From Akkermansiaceae bacterium (GTDB taxonomy: Bacteria > Verrucomicrobiota > Verrucomicrobiia > Verrucomicrobiales > Akkermansiaceae), in assembly GCA_025363295.1 (NCBI GenBank), contig JANYEC010000012.1, forward strand, positions 1 to 46,101: 46,101 bases of DNA, written 5' to 3'. Position 1 is the first letter of the stretch, and every line of letters starts with the position of its first letter. The notes under the pieces are model-generated. The model ran no database searches. It saw only the letters and a list, made by a program, of their open reading frames with translations, and had not been told where the DNA came from. Shown piece after piece: positions 9,881-18,129 of the stretch. The translations under genes were made by a program, and so were the position numbers.

Positions 9881-10128
9881 GCTCAGGGGTTGCATTTCAA
9901 CAATTTAAGCGCGGAGGCAAACTTGGTGTGATTCGTCTCTGCGCTCCTCTCCCAGGCCTTTGAGTCTCTGCATTTCGCTTGTGCTGGGCGAACACAAAAG
10001 GCGGAATGAATTGCCTATGGGCCAGCCGGAGTCGCTTCGCCAAGATTGTAAGGCCTGCTGGCGCAGACTCTGGATTCCGCGCTCCGTGGTGCGGGACGAG
10101 GAAATCGGAAGGAGTCTTTTCGGTCCTA

Positions 10129-11520
10129 TCAGAGCTCGATGCTTGTATTTTGATAGACTCCGGCTGGGAGGGTTTTTCGCTCCGGGCTGGAGTTATTGAT
10201 CGCCACGTCGCCTTCGATGACGACGCCAGGGGCGAGGTGGACTGGGCCGGTGATTTTGAGAGACTGGCAACGGATCAGGCTAGGAACGCCAAGGGCTTCG
10301 ATTTGATCGACGAGTTTATAATCATCGGATAGAACGATGGTTGGGGGAACGCCCTTGCGGGAAGTGGCGAGACGGACTTGGCCGTCTGCGAGGACTTCAT
10401 AGGCATCCGACCGGAGAGCGAGCAGATCACCCGTGGTTTTCACGGGCGCGAAACGGCTGCGCGGGACATCGATTGCGGTGGAACCTGCGAAGCATTCGAT
10501 GGCGGCTCCCATGGCAATCTCTAACTGGATGACGGCGGTGGATTTTTTATCGCGTGGATCGACCGTCTTGTTATTCCGGATCATCGGCAGTGGCAAGACG
10601 CCGGAATCGGCGGCGAGCTGCTCCTTGAGAAGATCGAGACGAAGCCAGAGGCTGTTAGTATTAAAATACTGATGTCGGTCGATGTCTTGGAACGCATCGC
10701 TATCCGCGTCCGGACATTGGGCGACCTCGCGGAGTAGAAGTCTGCCGTCGCTTTTCCTAACCGCCAAATGCCCGCCCTTACGATCGGCAGCGGTGCGGCG
10801 GGTAACTTCCATCAAAAATGGGGCGCCGGAGTCAGCGAAATATTTAAGAATGGTGGGATCGAGGATGGCTCCGAGGTTGTCCGAGTTCGAAACAAAGGCG
10901 TATTTCACTCCCTCCGCGAGCAGACGATCTAACCAACCGCTACCCACGAGCGCCGGATAGAGATCGCCGTGGCCGGGTGGGCACCATTCGTGATCGCGGT
11001 CGGCAGGCCACTCGACGGGAGCGAGAGTGGCTGCATCAATTTTGGGGATTTGGTTTTGCATCAGCTCGACTTCCGAGGCATCCGCAAGTCCGGCGGCGCG
11101 GTATTTTTCCAAATGTCCGAGTGTGTCCGCACTGGTGCTAAAGCTATTCATGAGCAGCAATCTAACGGTAGCACCGCTGCTCAAGCGCAGATCAAGGATC
11201 TGACGGACCATGAGATCGAGAAAATTGACGCCTTCACGAACCGATAGAAGACTCTTCGGGCCTTGTAAGCCCATGCCGGTGCCAAGGCCGCCGTTGAGTT
11301 TGATAACCACCGATTGAGCGAGCAGCGCGGCATCAGCAGGAGCACTGGCAGCGATGCTTTCAAACGACGCCAGACCGGTGGCCGGGGCGATAGTGTCCTC
11401 GGGGATCATGCCGGTTTCATTACGAAGTAGTGCCTCGTAATTGCGGCGAAAGGCGCGGATAGCGGCATCGCCCATTCCGGCGGCGGTCATTTTTTGTTCA
11501 AAAGCGGCGAAGTTTCCCAT
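10129..11520 (-). CDS. UTP--glucose-1-phosphate uridylyltransferase (UGP2/eukaryotic type)
   Basis: 463 residues. The nucleotide-binding loop KLNGGLGTGMGLQGPKS (about residues 73-89), PPGHGDLY, the NSDNLGA motif and NTNSLW identify the UGP2-like uridylyltransferase family, distinct from bacterial GalU. The enzyme makes UDP-glucose from UTP and glucose-1-phosphate for glycogen, trehalose, glycolipid or exopolysaccharide synthesis, in the cytoplasm. The C-terminus (ITGPVHLAPGVVIEGDV onward) has the left-handed beta-helix character usual in this family. The length is complete. The gene is divergent from the CHASE2 cyclase (start 11668), sharing a spacer of about 150 bp. The GH63 glucosidase a few kilobases away may feed the same hexose pool, but no operon links them. 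Confidence 0.9.
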   Translation of the reverse strand: MGNFAAFEQKMTAAGMGDAAIRAFRRNYEALLRNETGMIPEDTIAPATGLASFESIAASAPADAALLAQSVVIKLNGGLGTGMGLQGPKSLLSVREGVNFLDLMVRQILDLRLSSGATVRLLLMNSFSTSADTLGHLEKYRAAGLADASEVELMQNQIPKIDAATLAPVEWPADRDHEWCPPGHGDLYPALVGSGWLDRLLAEGVKYAFVSNSDNLGAILDPTILKYFADSGAPFLMEVTRRTAADRKGGHLAVRKSDGRLLLREVAQCPDADSDAFQDIDRHQYFNTNSLWLRLDLLKEQLAADSGVLPLPMIRNNKTVDPRDKKSTAVIQLEIAMGAAIECFAGSTAIDVPRSRFAPVKTTGDLLALRSDAYEVLADGQVRLATSRKGVPPTIVLSDDYKLVDQIEALGVPSLIRCQSLKITGPVHLAPGVVIEGDVAINNSSPERKTLPAGVYQNTSIEL

Positions 11521-11667
11521 GGGTTATGCAGTGGTTGTTACGAGAATGTGGCGATTCATTTCCGCAGGGTCACGTGAAAAATTGTTCCCGACTATGGGAT
11601 GGGTTACCAAAAAACTCGGCGACAAATGTGCTTGCCTTCACCTTGGCCTGGCATCAGTCATCGAACA

Positions 11668-13749
11668 GTGAAAACCGCAAATCGCCGTTCGCTGGTCGTC
11701 CTCGCCATTTGTACGATCTTCACGGTGGGGTTCGTGCTGCTCTGGGCACGGGGATTCGTGCCTCTCCAGCAAGTGGAGTTTTTCGCGCAGGACTGGCAGG
11801 TGCGGCTGGGTCGAAAAACACCGATGGACGATCGACTGGCGCTCATCGGCATCGATAAACCGATCTACTCTTCGGATTTCAGCGAGGAGGAACTGCAACG
11901 CGAGTCGGTGCTGCGGCATTTGCAAAACAACTTTCCATGGTCACGCGAGGTCTGGGCGCGATTGATTGAAAAACTCGCGGATGCCGGGGCAAAAGTCATC
12001 GTGCTCGACCTCGTATTCGCCACGCCGGGGGATGGTGACGCGGAACTGCATCAAGCACTTGAAAAATACAAGGACCGCGTGGTCATCGGCTACAACATCA
12101 ACGTCGGCCAAACCGAACGAGGCGAATTCAGGGAATTGTTATTTCCTAACGAGAGCATTGTGCAATCGAAGTCAACCGATGCGTGTGTGGAAGATGATCG
12201 TTTAGGTTATGTAAACATCTGGCCAGATATTGATGGCACCTTACGCCGTGGAAATTTCCGTCAGACCAGTGGACAAGTGGGCGATTTGGTTTCTGAGGGA
12301 GTCGTGCTCGAATCCATGGATGCGCGCGCATTGCGAAAATTCGGCCGTGCCGATGCGATTCCAACAGGTTTCGAATCCTCGTTAGTTCGTTTCACTGCTC
12401 CGCCGGGCATCGCTTACAAGCCTTCTAATATTGGAGATGTTCTCTCGCCGAAGCTATGGGAGAAAAATTATGCAAACGGTAAGGCTTTTGCAGGGAAAAT
12501 CGTCTTGATCGGGCCCACCGCCGAAATTTTTCAAGATATTCACAACACGCCATTTACCAATCCCAAGCCGATGGTCGGCCCGGAAATTCATCTCCATTTC
12601 ATCAACGCCGCGCTGCACGGAGAATTTTTGGTCGAGCCATCTCTAACGGCGAATCTCTGGATCATCGCCCTATCCGGCGCGCTGGCAGCGGTATCATGCT
12701 TCGTCATCCGCCAGCCAGGCACACGCTTGTTAGCAGTAATCAGTCTGGGGCTTGGTTATCTGTTCATCGCCCAGTGGCTGTTCAACCACAATGGCTTGGC
12801 AATTCCCCTGTCGGTTCCGGTGATGGTTTTGATGCTGATCAGTCTGACGGTTTTCTTCTATGACTTTGTGTTAGAACGGCTCGAACGCATGATGCTACGG
12901 AACACGATGGGACTTTACTTTTCGCCGCGAGTGCTGGAGGCAGTGCTGGCCGATCCAGGCTCGATGGAGCCACGCCGTGCTGATGTCACCCTGCTACTAA
13001 CGGATTTGCGCAATTCTACACCGCTAGCCGAAATGCTGGGGCCGCAGGGGATGTTCGAGCTACTCAACCGTGTTTTCGAAGCGCAGACGAACGCCATTAT
13101 GAGCGAGGAGGGAAACCTAGAACATTTCCTAGGCGACCAATTCCTAAGTTATTGGGGCGCTCCACAAGCGCAGCCTGATGGAGTGGATTGCGCCAGTCGC
13201 GCTGCAATCAAATTAATTACCGCCATGGAAAAACTGCGCACTTCTTTGTCACCGGAAGTTCACAAGATCTTTGGTTATGGAGTGGCGCTCCACAGCGGCG
13301 CGGTGCTTGTCGGGAACAAGGGCTCGGCCCAGCGGCTCGATTACGGCCTCGTAGGAGACACGGTAAACGAGGCTTCGCGGGTGGAGGCGCTTACCAAGTA
13401 TTACGGCGTTAAACTGTTAGTTACGAGTGTGACCTTGGTCCAGTTCAGCACACAGCCGACGCATCGCCTCGTGGATCGCGTGATCGTGAAGGGAAAGAGT
13501 GAACCGGTGGAGTTGTTCGAGTGTGAAAATCCCTGCACGCCGCCGGATTTTTCTAATATTTGCAAACTCTATCATACCGCCTACGACGCATATTGCTTGG
13601 GAGATTTTGCAAATGCGCTGACGCAATTTGAGACGCTGGTGAGTGAATTTTATGATGGCCCGAGCAAGGCGCTCGCTGCACGCTGTGCGGAACTAATCGC
13701 GCATCCCCCTGCTAGTTGGGCGGGCATTTGGAAAATGGACGCGAAATAG
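11668..13749 (+). CDS. CHASE2-domain class III nucleotide cyclase
   Basis: 693 residues from the GTG at 11668. An ATG at 11599 would add 23 unlikely residues before the signal-anchor helix. Order: TM helix at about residues 8-27, CHASE2 sensor domain (about 32-325, periplasmic), three TM helices (about 329-347, 352-372, 377-399), a class III cyclase domain (about 427-615) and a helical TPR-like tail. Both metal-binding aspartates are present (LTDLRNS, D446; LGDQF, D490), as are the transition-state Asn and Arg (NEASR, N567 and R571). The usual base-specifying Lys is His-486 and the usual Thr/Asp is Gly-560, so cAMP production is not certain. It converges on a FecR-domain gene, a known genomic companion of CHASE2 cyclases. 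Family assignment is strong; the product nucleotide is open. Confidence 0.88.
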   Translation: MKTANRRSLVVLAICTIFTVGFVLLWARGFVPLQQVEFFAQDWQVRLGRKTPMDDRLALIGIDKPIYSSDFSEEELQRESVLRHLQNNFPWSREVWARLIEKLADAGAKVIVLDLVFATPGDGDAELHQALEKYKDRVVIGYNINVGQTERGEFRELLFPNESIVQSKSTDACVEDDRLGYVNIWPDIDGTLRRGNFRQTSGQVGDLVSEGVVLESMDARALRKFGRADAIPTGFESSLVRFTAPPGIAYKPSNIGDVLSPKLWEKNYANGKAFAGKIVLIGPTAEIFQDIHNTPFTNPKPMVGPEIHLHFINAALHGEFLVEPSLTANLWIIALSGALAAVSCFVIRQPGTRLLAVISLGLGYLFIAQWLFNHNGLAIPLSVPVMVLMLISLTVFFYDFVLERLERMMLRNTMGLYFSPRVLEAVLADPGSMEPRRADVTLLLTDLRNSTPLAEMLGPQGMFELLNRVFEAQTNAIMSEEGNLEHFLGDQFLSYWGAPQAQPDGVDCASRAAIKLITAMEKLRTSLSPEVHKIFGYGVALHSGAVLVGNKGSAQRLDYGLVGDTVNEASRVEALTKYYGVKLLVTSVTLVQFSTQPTHRLVDRVIVKGKSEPVELFECENPCTPPDFSNICKLYHTAYDAYCLGDFANALTQFETLVSEFYDGPSKALAARCAELIAHPPASWAGIWKMDAK

Positions 13750-13847
13750 GAGGATCGAAAAGGATTATTGCGCTGATAGAGGCATTACTAACATTCGCCA
13801 GACACTCAGGGTTTCGCGACTCGTTTTAAAATCCCCAAGCATCCCAA

Positions 13848-14777
13848 CTAGGGAGACTTAGGTGGCTTCGGTGGATTGACTTCCGTCACAGGCGGAGGCT
13901 CGACAAACACGCAACCGATTGGCTGATTAAACCACGGAGGAATGAGTTGATAGCCATTTAGGCCACCAGGAATCGGGCCTACCCCGCCGCTGCCAGCAAA
14001 GTCCAGAGGATTTCCGAGGCCGTTAAATGAATAGAATGGTAGGTCGTTGAGTCCCCTATACCTGATGTCGAGTCCGAAGCTGGATTCTTGAAACGAAAAA
14101 AGCTGAGTGAGTGTCCCTGAGTCGATTCGCTCGTTCTGAGCTTGAATCGCGGCTTGAATCAGGGACCACGATGGCACCGGCTTGGAAAAGCCCACGACGA
14201 GCTGTAACCGAGCGACTAGCTCTCCTAACTTAAAATCCATCACATCGCTCAATTTGGTGCTATCCGCCGATACGATCACCATTTGACCCGGTTTCAGCGT
14301 GACGTTATCTCCAATAAGCAAGGTTACTTTGACGGTGCCTTCGAGATCCAATACTTTGAAACGCCCATCCCGCAGCACCGCGCCGATCATGGTGGTGCCT
14401 AACACCGCCGCCGAACTGCCGCGGTTTTTGATCGACCCGCCACCCGCCCCGGCAGGCGAATGGAATAGGACACTGCCTTGTTTCAACTGAATGTCTCTTC
14501 CTGAAGGTGAGAAGGTGAATGTGGTGTTCGCGCCGACTCTCGTGATCGTCTGATCCTTCGCCGTCAGCTCAACTCGCGATATCTGTCCTGTTCGCACGGA
14601 GTCGGGCGATCTAAAAAGCGTATGGGTCTTGGCGCGAGTGACGGACTTGTTAGAGGCGGCTATCACATTGGCCTCCTGGATGATTTCCGTAAACGTGCTT
14701 TCCGTGAGTGGTTCCACCGCCGAAACCTTCAAGATCCCGCAAATGAGACATGCCGCGATTTGAATTTTCATCTTCAT
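13848..14777 (-). CDS. Secreted FecR-domain protein
   Basis: 309 residues from the ATG at 14777 (MKMKIQIAACLICGI, a clear signal peptide). The reading frame extends further upstream, but that part is not protein-like. After the signal peptide, residues about 55-175 show the FecR-type beta fold: GQISRVEL, GANTTFTFS, KQGSVLFHSPAG, GTVKVTL and LKPGQMVIV. FecR-like domains here occur without a sigma factor, as often in proteins encoded beside CHASE2 sensors; a periplasmic signalling or scaffold role is inferred. The C-terminus is rich in Gly and Pro and ends in PPPVTEVNPPKPPKSP. It converges with the CHASE2 cyclase gene, about 100 bp separating the stops with no clear terminator between them. Confidence 0.72.
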   Translation of the reverse strand: MKMKIQIAACLICGILKVSAVEPLTESTFTEIIQEANVIAASNKSVTRAKTHTLFRSPDSVRTGQISRVELTAKDQTITRVGANTTFTFSPSGRDIQLKQGSVLFHSPAGAGGGSIKNRGSSAAVLGTTMIGAVLRDGRFKVLDLEGTVKVTLLIGDNVTLKPGQMVIVSADSTKLSDVMDFKLGELVARLQLVVGFSKPVPSWSLIQAAIQAQNERIDSGTLTQLFSFQESSFGLDIRYRGLNDLPFYSFNGLGNPLDFAGSGGVGPIPGGLNGYQLIPPWFNQPIGCVFVEPPPVTEVNPPKPPKSP

Positions 14778-14966
14778 GACTGGTCTGAGGTTTATAGGCC
14801 TTTCCACTTGATGCCGGATATAGGGTCTATTGAAACAAGGGGAAAATTTTCTGCATGGGCAACCTAGCACCTTAAATTAATGCTTTCGGCAACCGCTGCC
14901 AAGAAATTTGTTGGGAGATCGACGGATACCGAATCGACTCGGCGAGGAATCGTCGCCCGCTCCAAC

Positions 14967-15776
14967 TCACCATCGGCCAAGCGCGGCAGAGAGGGTGATC
15001 ATCGTTAACTCCCCGGAGCGAACAAGTTTTTTGCCGATGGAGGACTGCGGTAAAACGGCTTCGAGACAAGGCGCGGTATTCGCCGAAGCTGATAGAATAG
15101 GGCGCTCCGGAATTGCGATACTGCCGGTGGAAATTTTTCCGCCCCAGGGATCGGCATAGGTCACGGGGAATGCGCGGGTGCCCTTTTCGAGCTTTTGTGG
15201 CATGCGGATGAGGGTCACGAAATGGGCGTCTAACACAATCCACTCCGAGCCACGGAGAGCGTAGCGGCGCAGGCTGAGAATCGGCGGCAGGCCTTTTGAT
15301 AGAGAAGTATCAAGCCGCTGGTGGACGCGTTGGAGGAGCTGTTCTTGGGTCTCTCCTTTTTTCGCAAAAAGCACTTCTTGGCTGATGAGAGGAAGCATCT
15401 GGCCGCGGGCGGTTTCGTTAGCCATATCGCAAAGATCGGCGATGTTCACCCCCTTGCGAGACCAGCGCGGACGGCCTTTGAGATGGCTGGACGGGCGCAT
15501 GCCGCATTCGCGGATGAGTGTGTAAATGCGCTCCTTGTCGGTGGTCCCCATGATTTGATGAGACGCGCGTTGCCAGTCGGCATTCCCGAAACGGAAGGCA
15601 TTGAGAAGCGCCGTGGGGCCGCATGCATTTCCGGCGACGACAAGTTGGTTGGCCGGCGAAGCGCTGAAGTTAGGAGCATCCCGCATCGTCGTTCCAGCGA
15701 CCGCCGGGATCACCAGCGCGAAAACTAACAACGCGCTATTGACCACCTGGAATATATTGATCAACGCGGCGGTCAT
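14967..15776 (-). CDS. Secreted papain-fold / C39-like cysteine peptidase
   Basis: 269 residues from the ATG at 15776, which begins a signal peptide (MTAALINIFQVV, then a hydrophobic core to about residue 27). The mature part carries NACGPTALLNAF with candidate nucleophile C52, DAHFVTLI with H185, and YADPWGG with D209. This Cys-His-Asp order and spacing is that of C39-like and related papain-fold peptidases. The frame is open further upstream to 15983, but that stretch lies inside the subtilase gene and is not plausible protein. The start lies within the last 41 bp of the subtilase gene on the same strand, so the two are probably co-transcribed and translationally linked. An alternative is an inactive or transglutaminase-like relative. 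Confidence 0.65.
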   Translation of the reverse strand: MTAALINIFQVVNSALLVFALVIPAVAGTTMRDAPNFSASPANQLVVAGNACGPTALLNAFRFGNADWQRASHQIMGTTDKERIYTLIRECGMRPSSHLKGRPRWSRKGVNIADLCDMANETARGQMLPLISQEVLFAKKGETQEQLLQRVHQRLDTSLSKGLPPILSLRRYALRGSEWIVLDAHFVTLIRMPQKLEKGTRAFPVTYADPWGGKISTGSIAIPERPILSASANTAPCLEAVLPQSSIGKKLVRSGELTMITLSAALGRW

Positions 15777-17340
15777 TGGAAGGTTTCGAATCCTGAATAC
15801 CACCTGATAGACGGACGCGCGAATCGTAGAGCAGAGAGATGGATGGAGCTTGAGAGATCGGGACACGAATGGTTTGCACGGCATTAGGGGCAAGCGATGT
15901 AATATTAGCAGTGGTGGTTCCGGCGGGGGTCGTGACATCCACGGCGGTGTTGATAAGAGTCTCGGTGCCACGGTTTTGGACAAGCACTTCGATTTCCCCG
16001 TTAGGCGCGCTGAATGAAGGCTCGGTCATCCGTTGGGAAGAAAGTGCTGCATCAAAAATGCCACGCGTTTTCGAATTAAGTGCGCGGCCGACATCGAGTG
16101 TGCCCGCCCCAAGCACGGGATCCGCTCCTGCGACACCGCCATCATTCGCCACAGAAATCAGCAAGTTGGCTGCTTTTAGGACGGAGGTGCCCATCGCGGT
16201 CGCCACACCCGCCACTGAACCTGAAAAAATAGGAGCGCTGAACGAGGTGCCGCTGACCGCAGCCGCTTGGTCACTTTTCCACGCGGCATTAATCTCGAAA
16301 CCAGCCGTAGAAATGGCGACCTGATTTCCCGTATTCGAAAAATCCAAGTGATCATTGCGAGCATCCACCGCGCCTATGCCGAACACCCCAGCGTCAGCCG
16401 CTGGATGGGAAACCTGATTGGTGCCGTTGTTTCCGACAGCCGCAACGACCATGACTCCCGCAGCATAAGCATATTCTAAGGCCCGGGTGATCAGGGGGCT
16501 CGGGTTGTCGCTCGCCATCGAGATATTGATGATTTTGGCACCGCCATCCACTGCGGCAAGGATGCCACTGGCGAGCAGGTAACTGTTGGATTGCCCTAAA
16601 TCATCGGCAATACGAATGGATAGAATGTTAGCACTAGGAGCAACGCCGGGTGTGAGCGAACCTTGACCGATGATCATGGATGCCACGGCTGTCCCGTGCC
16701 CATTCTGTGTTGATAGATCCCCGGGAAGTGGCACAAGATTGATGGAGGAAATCTGGCTTTTAAACGCTGAATTCGACATGACGCCGGTATCGAGGATCGC
16801 GATGAGAATGCCCTTCCCCCACGAAGAATTGTCGCCGGTAATTCCTAACGACTCTAACAAGCCCGCACCAAGTCCGACAGCGCTGTCTTGAGCCTTCCCT
16901 TGCCCGCGTGTGGGGATATCAACGGGGAAAACAAACGATGTCTCCTCATTTCCCGTTAGAAGTCCCGCGAGATCACCGTAATTTAAAAATCCGACCTGCA
17001 GCGCGTTCAGGGCATCGAGGCGGCCCATTACACGGATGCGATCCCCTGCCCGTTTCAGAAAATCTTCAAGCGATGCACGATCCTTGAAAAGAATGACCCG
17101 CTGATTAGAAAGTGCGCCCGCTTTAAAGGCTTCGTCATCCCTCATCGGCGCGGGGTCTCGTTCGCCGCGTTTAAATTTCGGCATTTCATCGTCCATGGGC
17201 ACCACGCGCTTGGGACCAGACTTAATCGCGACCTGATCTTTGCGAGCGGCTTTCCGCGGGGCCGCAGTCCCTGCAAGCCAGTATCCAAGAATTGCAAACG
17301 CCGCGAAGCTGAAAATCAGGATGGGTGAGCGGCGACGCAT
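15736..17340 (-). CDS. Subtilisin-like serine peptidase (S8), exported
   Basis: 534 residues. An N-terminal hydrophobic segment at about residues 5-23 follows Met-Arg-Arg-Arg, giving export or a membrane anchor. A pro-region to about residue 165 contains a peptidase-inhibitor-like part. The S8 catalytic triad is complete: D184 in AILDTGV, H215 in NGHGTAVASM and S366 in SGTSFSAP. The oxyanion Asn is N304 in AAVGNNG. After about residue 425 there is a C-terminal beta domain of about 100 residues with repeats of small and branched residues (CARDB-like in appearance). It is the first gene of a pair with the C39-like peptidase, whose start overlaps its end, suggesting two secreted peptidases made together. 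Target proteins cannot be inferred. Confidence 0.88.
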   Translation of the reverse strand: MRRRSPILIFSFAAFAILGYWLAGTAAPRKAARKDQVAIKSGPKRVVPMDDEMPKFKRGERDPAPMRDDEAFKAGALSNQRVILFKDRASLEDFLKRAGDRIRVMGRLDALNALQVGFLNYGDLAGLLTGNEETSFVFPVDIPTRGQGKAQDSAVGLGAGLLESLGITGDNSSWGKGILIAILDTGVMSNSAFKSQISSINLVPLPGDLSTQNGHGTAVASMIIGQGSLTPGVAPSANILSIRIADDLGQSNSYLLASGILAAVDGGAKIINISMASDNPSPLITRALEYAYAAGVMVVAAVGNNGTNQVSHPAADAGVFGIGAVDARNDHLDFSNTGNQVAISTAGFEINAAWKSDQAAAVSGTSFSAPIFSGSVAGVATAMGTSVLKAANLLISVANDGGVAGADPVLGAGTLDVGRALNSKTRGIFDAALSSQRMTEPSFSAPNGEIEVLVQNRGTETLINTAVDVTTPAGTTTANITSLAPNAVQTIRVPISQAPSISLLYDSRVRLSGGIQDSKPSNDRRVDQYIPGGQ

Positions 17341-17421
17341 TGCGGATAATTAAGCCCTGAAAACCCGAAACGGCATTAAAAATTTTCGCTCGTCCGATTT
17401 CGGGTAGCGCGATCGCGCAAA

Positions 17422-17985
17422 TTGCCGCATTGCTTCCGCGTGGCAGATGATTCTCAAATTTTCCGTGAAAGGCTGCACGCAAGTCCTTCTACTCTCGGAG
17501 GGCGCATCTTCTTGGTGGCTCTCGGGCTGATTTTGGCGGCGCTCGGGGGCATTTTTGTCTGGCTCATGGGCCGCAGCTACCTCCGGGCGCATGACATGCG
17601 GGCTTGGCCGGAAGTGCAGTGTGTGATTTTGAGCTCCGAACTGGAGGAGCGCCGGCATGACCCGGACTCACCGATGGAGTATCGGCAGGACATCAGTTTC
17701 GGCTACGAGTGGAAGGGCACATCCCACACGGGCGATCATCTCACCCTGCGTGGCAGCCCGTGGTCCTCAAATCGAGCGGAAATCGAGAGCCGAGTGGCGG
17801 GTTTTCCGGTGGGGAAATCCATCACCTGTCGGGTCGATCCCACACACCCAGATGTCGCAGTTTTAGCTCCAGATTCCTTGGCTCCCGGGTATTCGATTTG
17901 GTTCCCTGCCCTGTTTGTGATCGGCGGGCTGGGCATTTCCATCAGAGCCTGTTTTGTTAGAGTCTCACCTCACCGCCTTTCCTGA
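17422..17985 (+). CDS. DUF3592 membrane protein
   Basis: 187 residues. Two TM helices at about residues 28-50 and 158-178 flank an extramembrane domain. That domain has the DUF3592 pattern: a WPEVQCVILSS beginning, a Tyr-rich FGYEWKG strand, a G-x-S-I-T-C-R-V-D-P-T-H-P turn and a final VLAPDS. These proteins are widespread, usually single copy, and of unknown function. The start is uncertain: the first ATG at 17422 gives an unusually polar N-terminus, and a GTG at 17440 is also possible. The gene is divergent from the subtilase and precedes the SNF2 helicase by about 145 bp. Confidence 0.6.
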   Translation: MPHCFRVADDSQIFRERLHASPSTLGGRIFLVALGLILAALGGIFVWLMGRSYLRAHDMRAWPEVQCVILSSELEERRHDPDSPMEYRQDISFGYEWKGTSHTGDHLTLRGSPWSSNRAEIESRVAGFPVGKSITCRVDPTHPDVAVLAPDSLAPGYSIWFPALFVIGGLGISIRACFVRVSPHRLS

Positions 17986-18129
17986 GCAGAGAGCGTGATA
18001 TAAAATTCTGCTACTAGGTTTTTATTGCGTGAATTCGTTTTCATGTCTTAAGCTTCCTCCCCGGCGATGGATGACATGGCATAATGCTTGTTGTGTCCAT
18101 TTTCGGGTAATTTTTCAACTCCTGACGCG

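Noticed and set aside
9881..10128. Short open frame at 9960-10199 on the plus strand
   Set aside because: Overlaps the end of ugp antisense, has no recognisable motif and an Arg/Cys/Trp-rich, protein-unlike composition.
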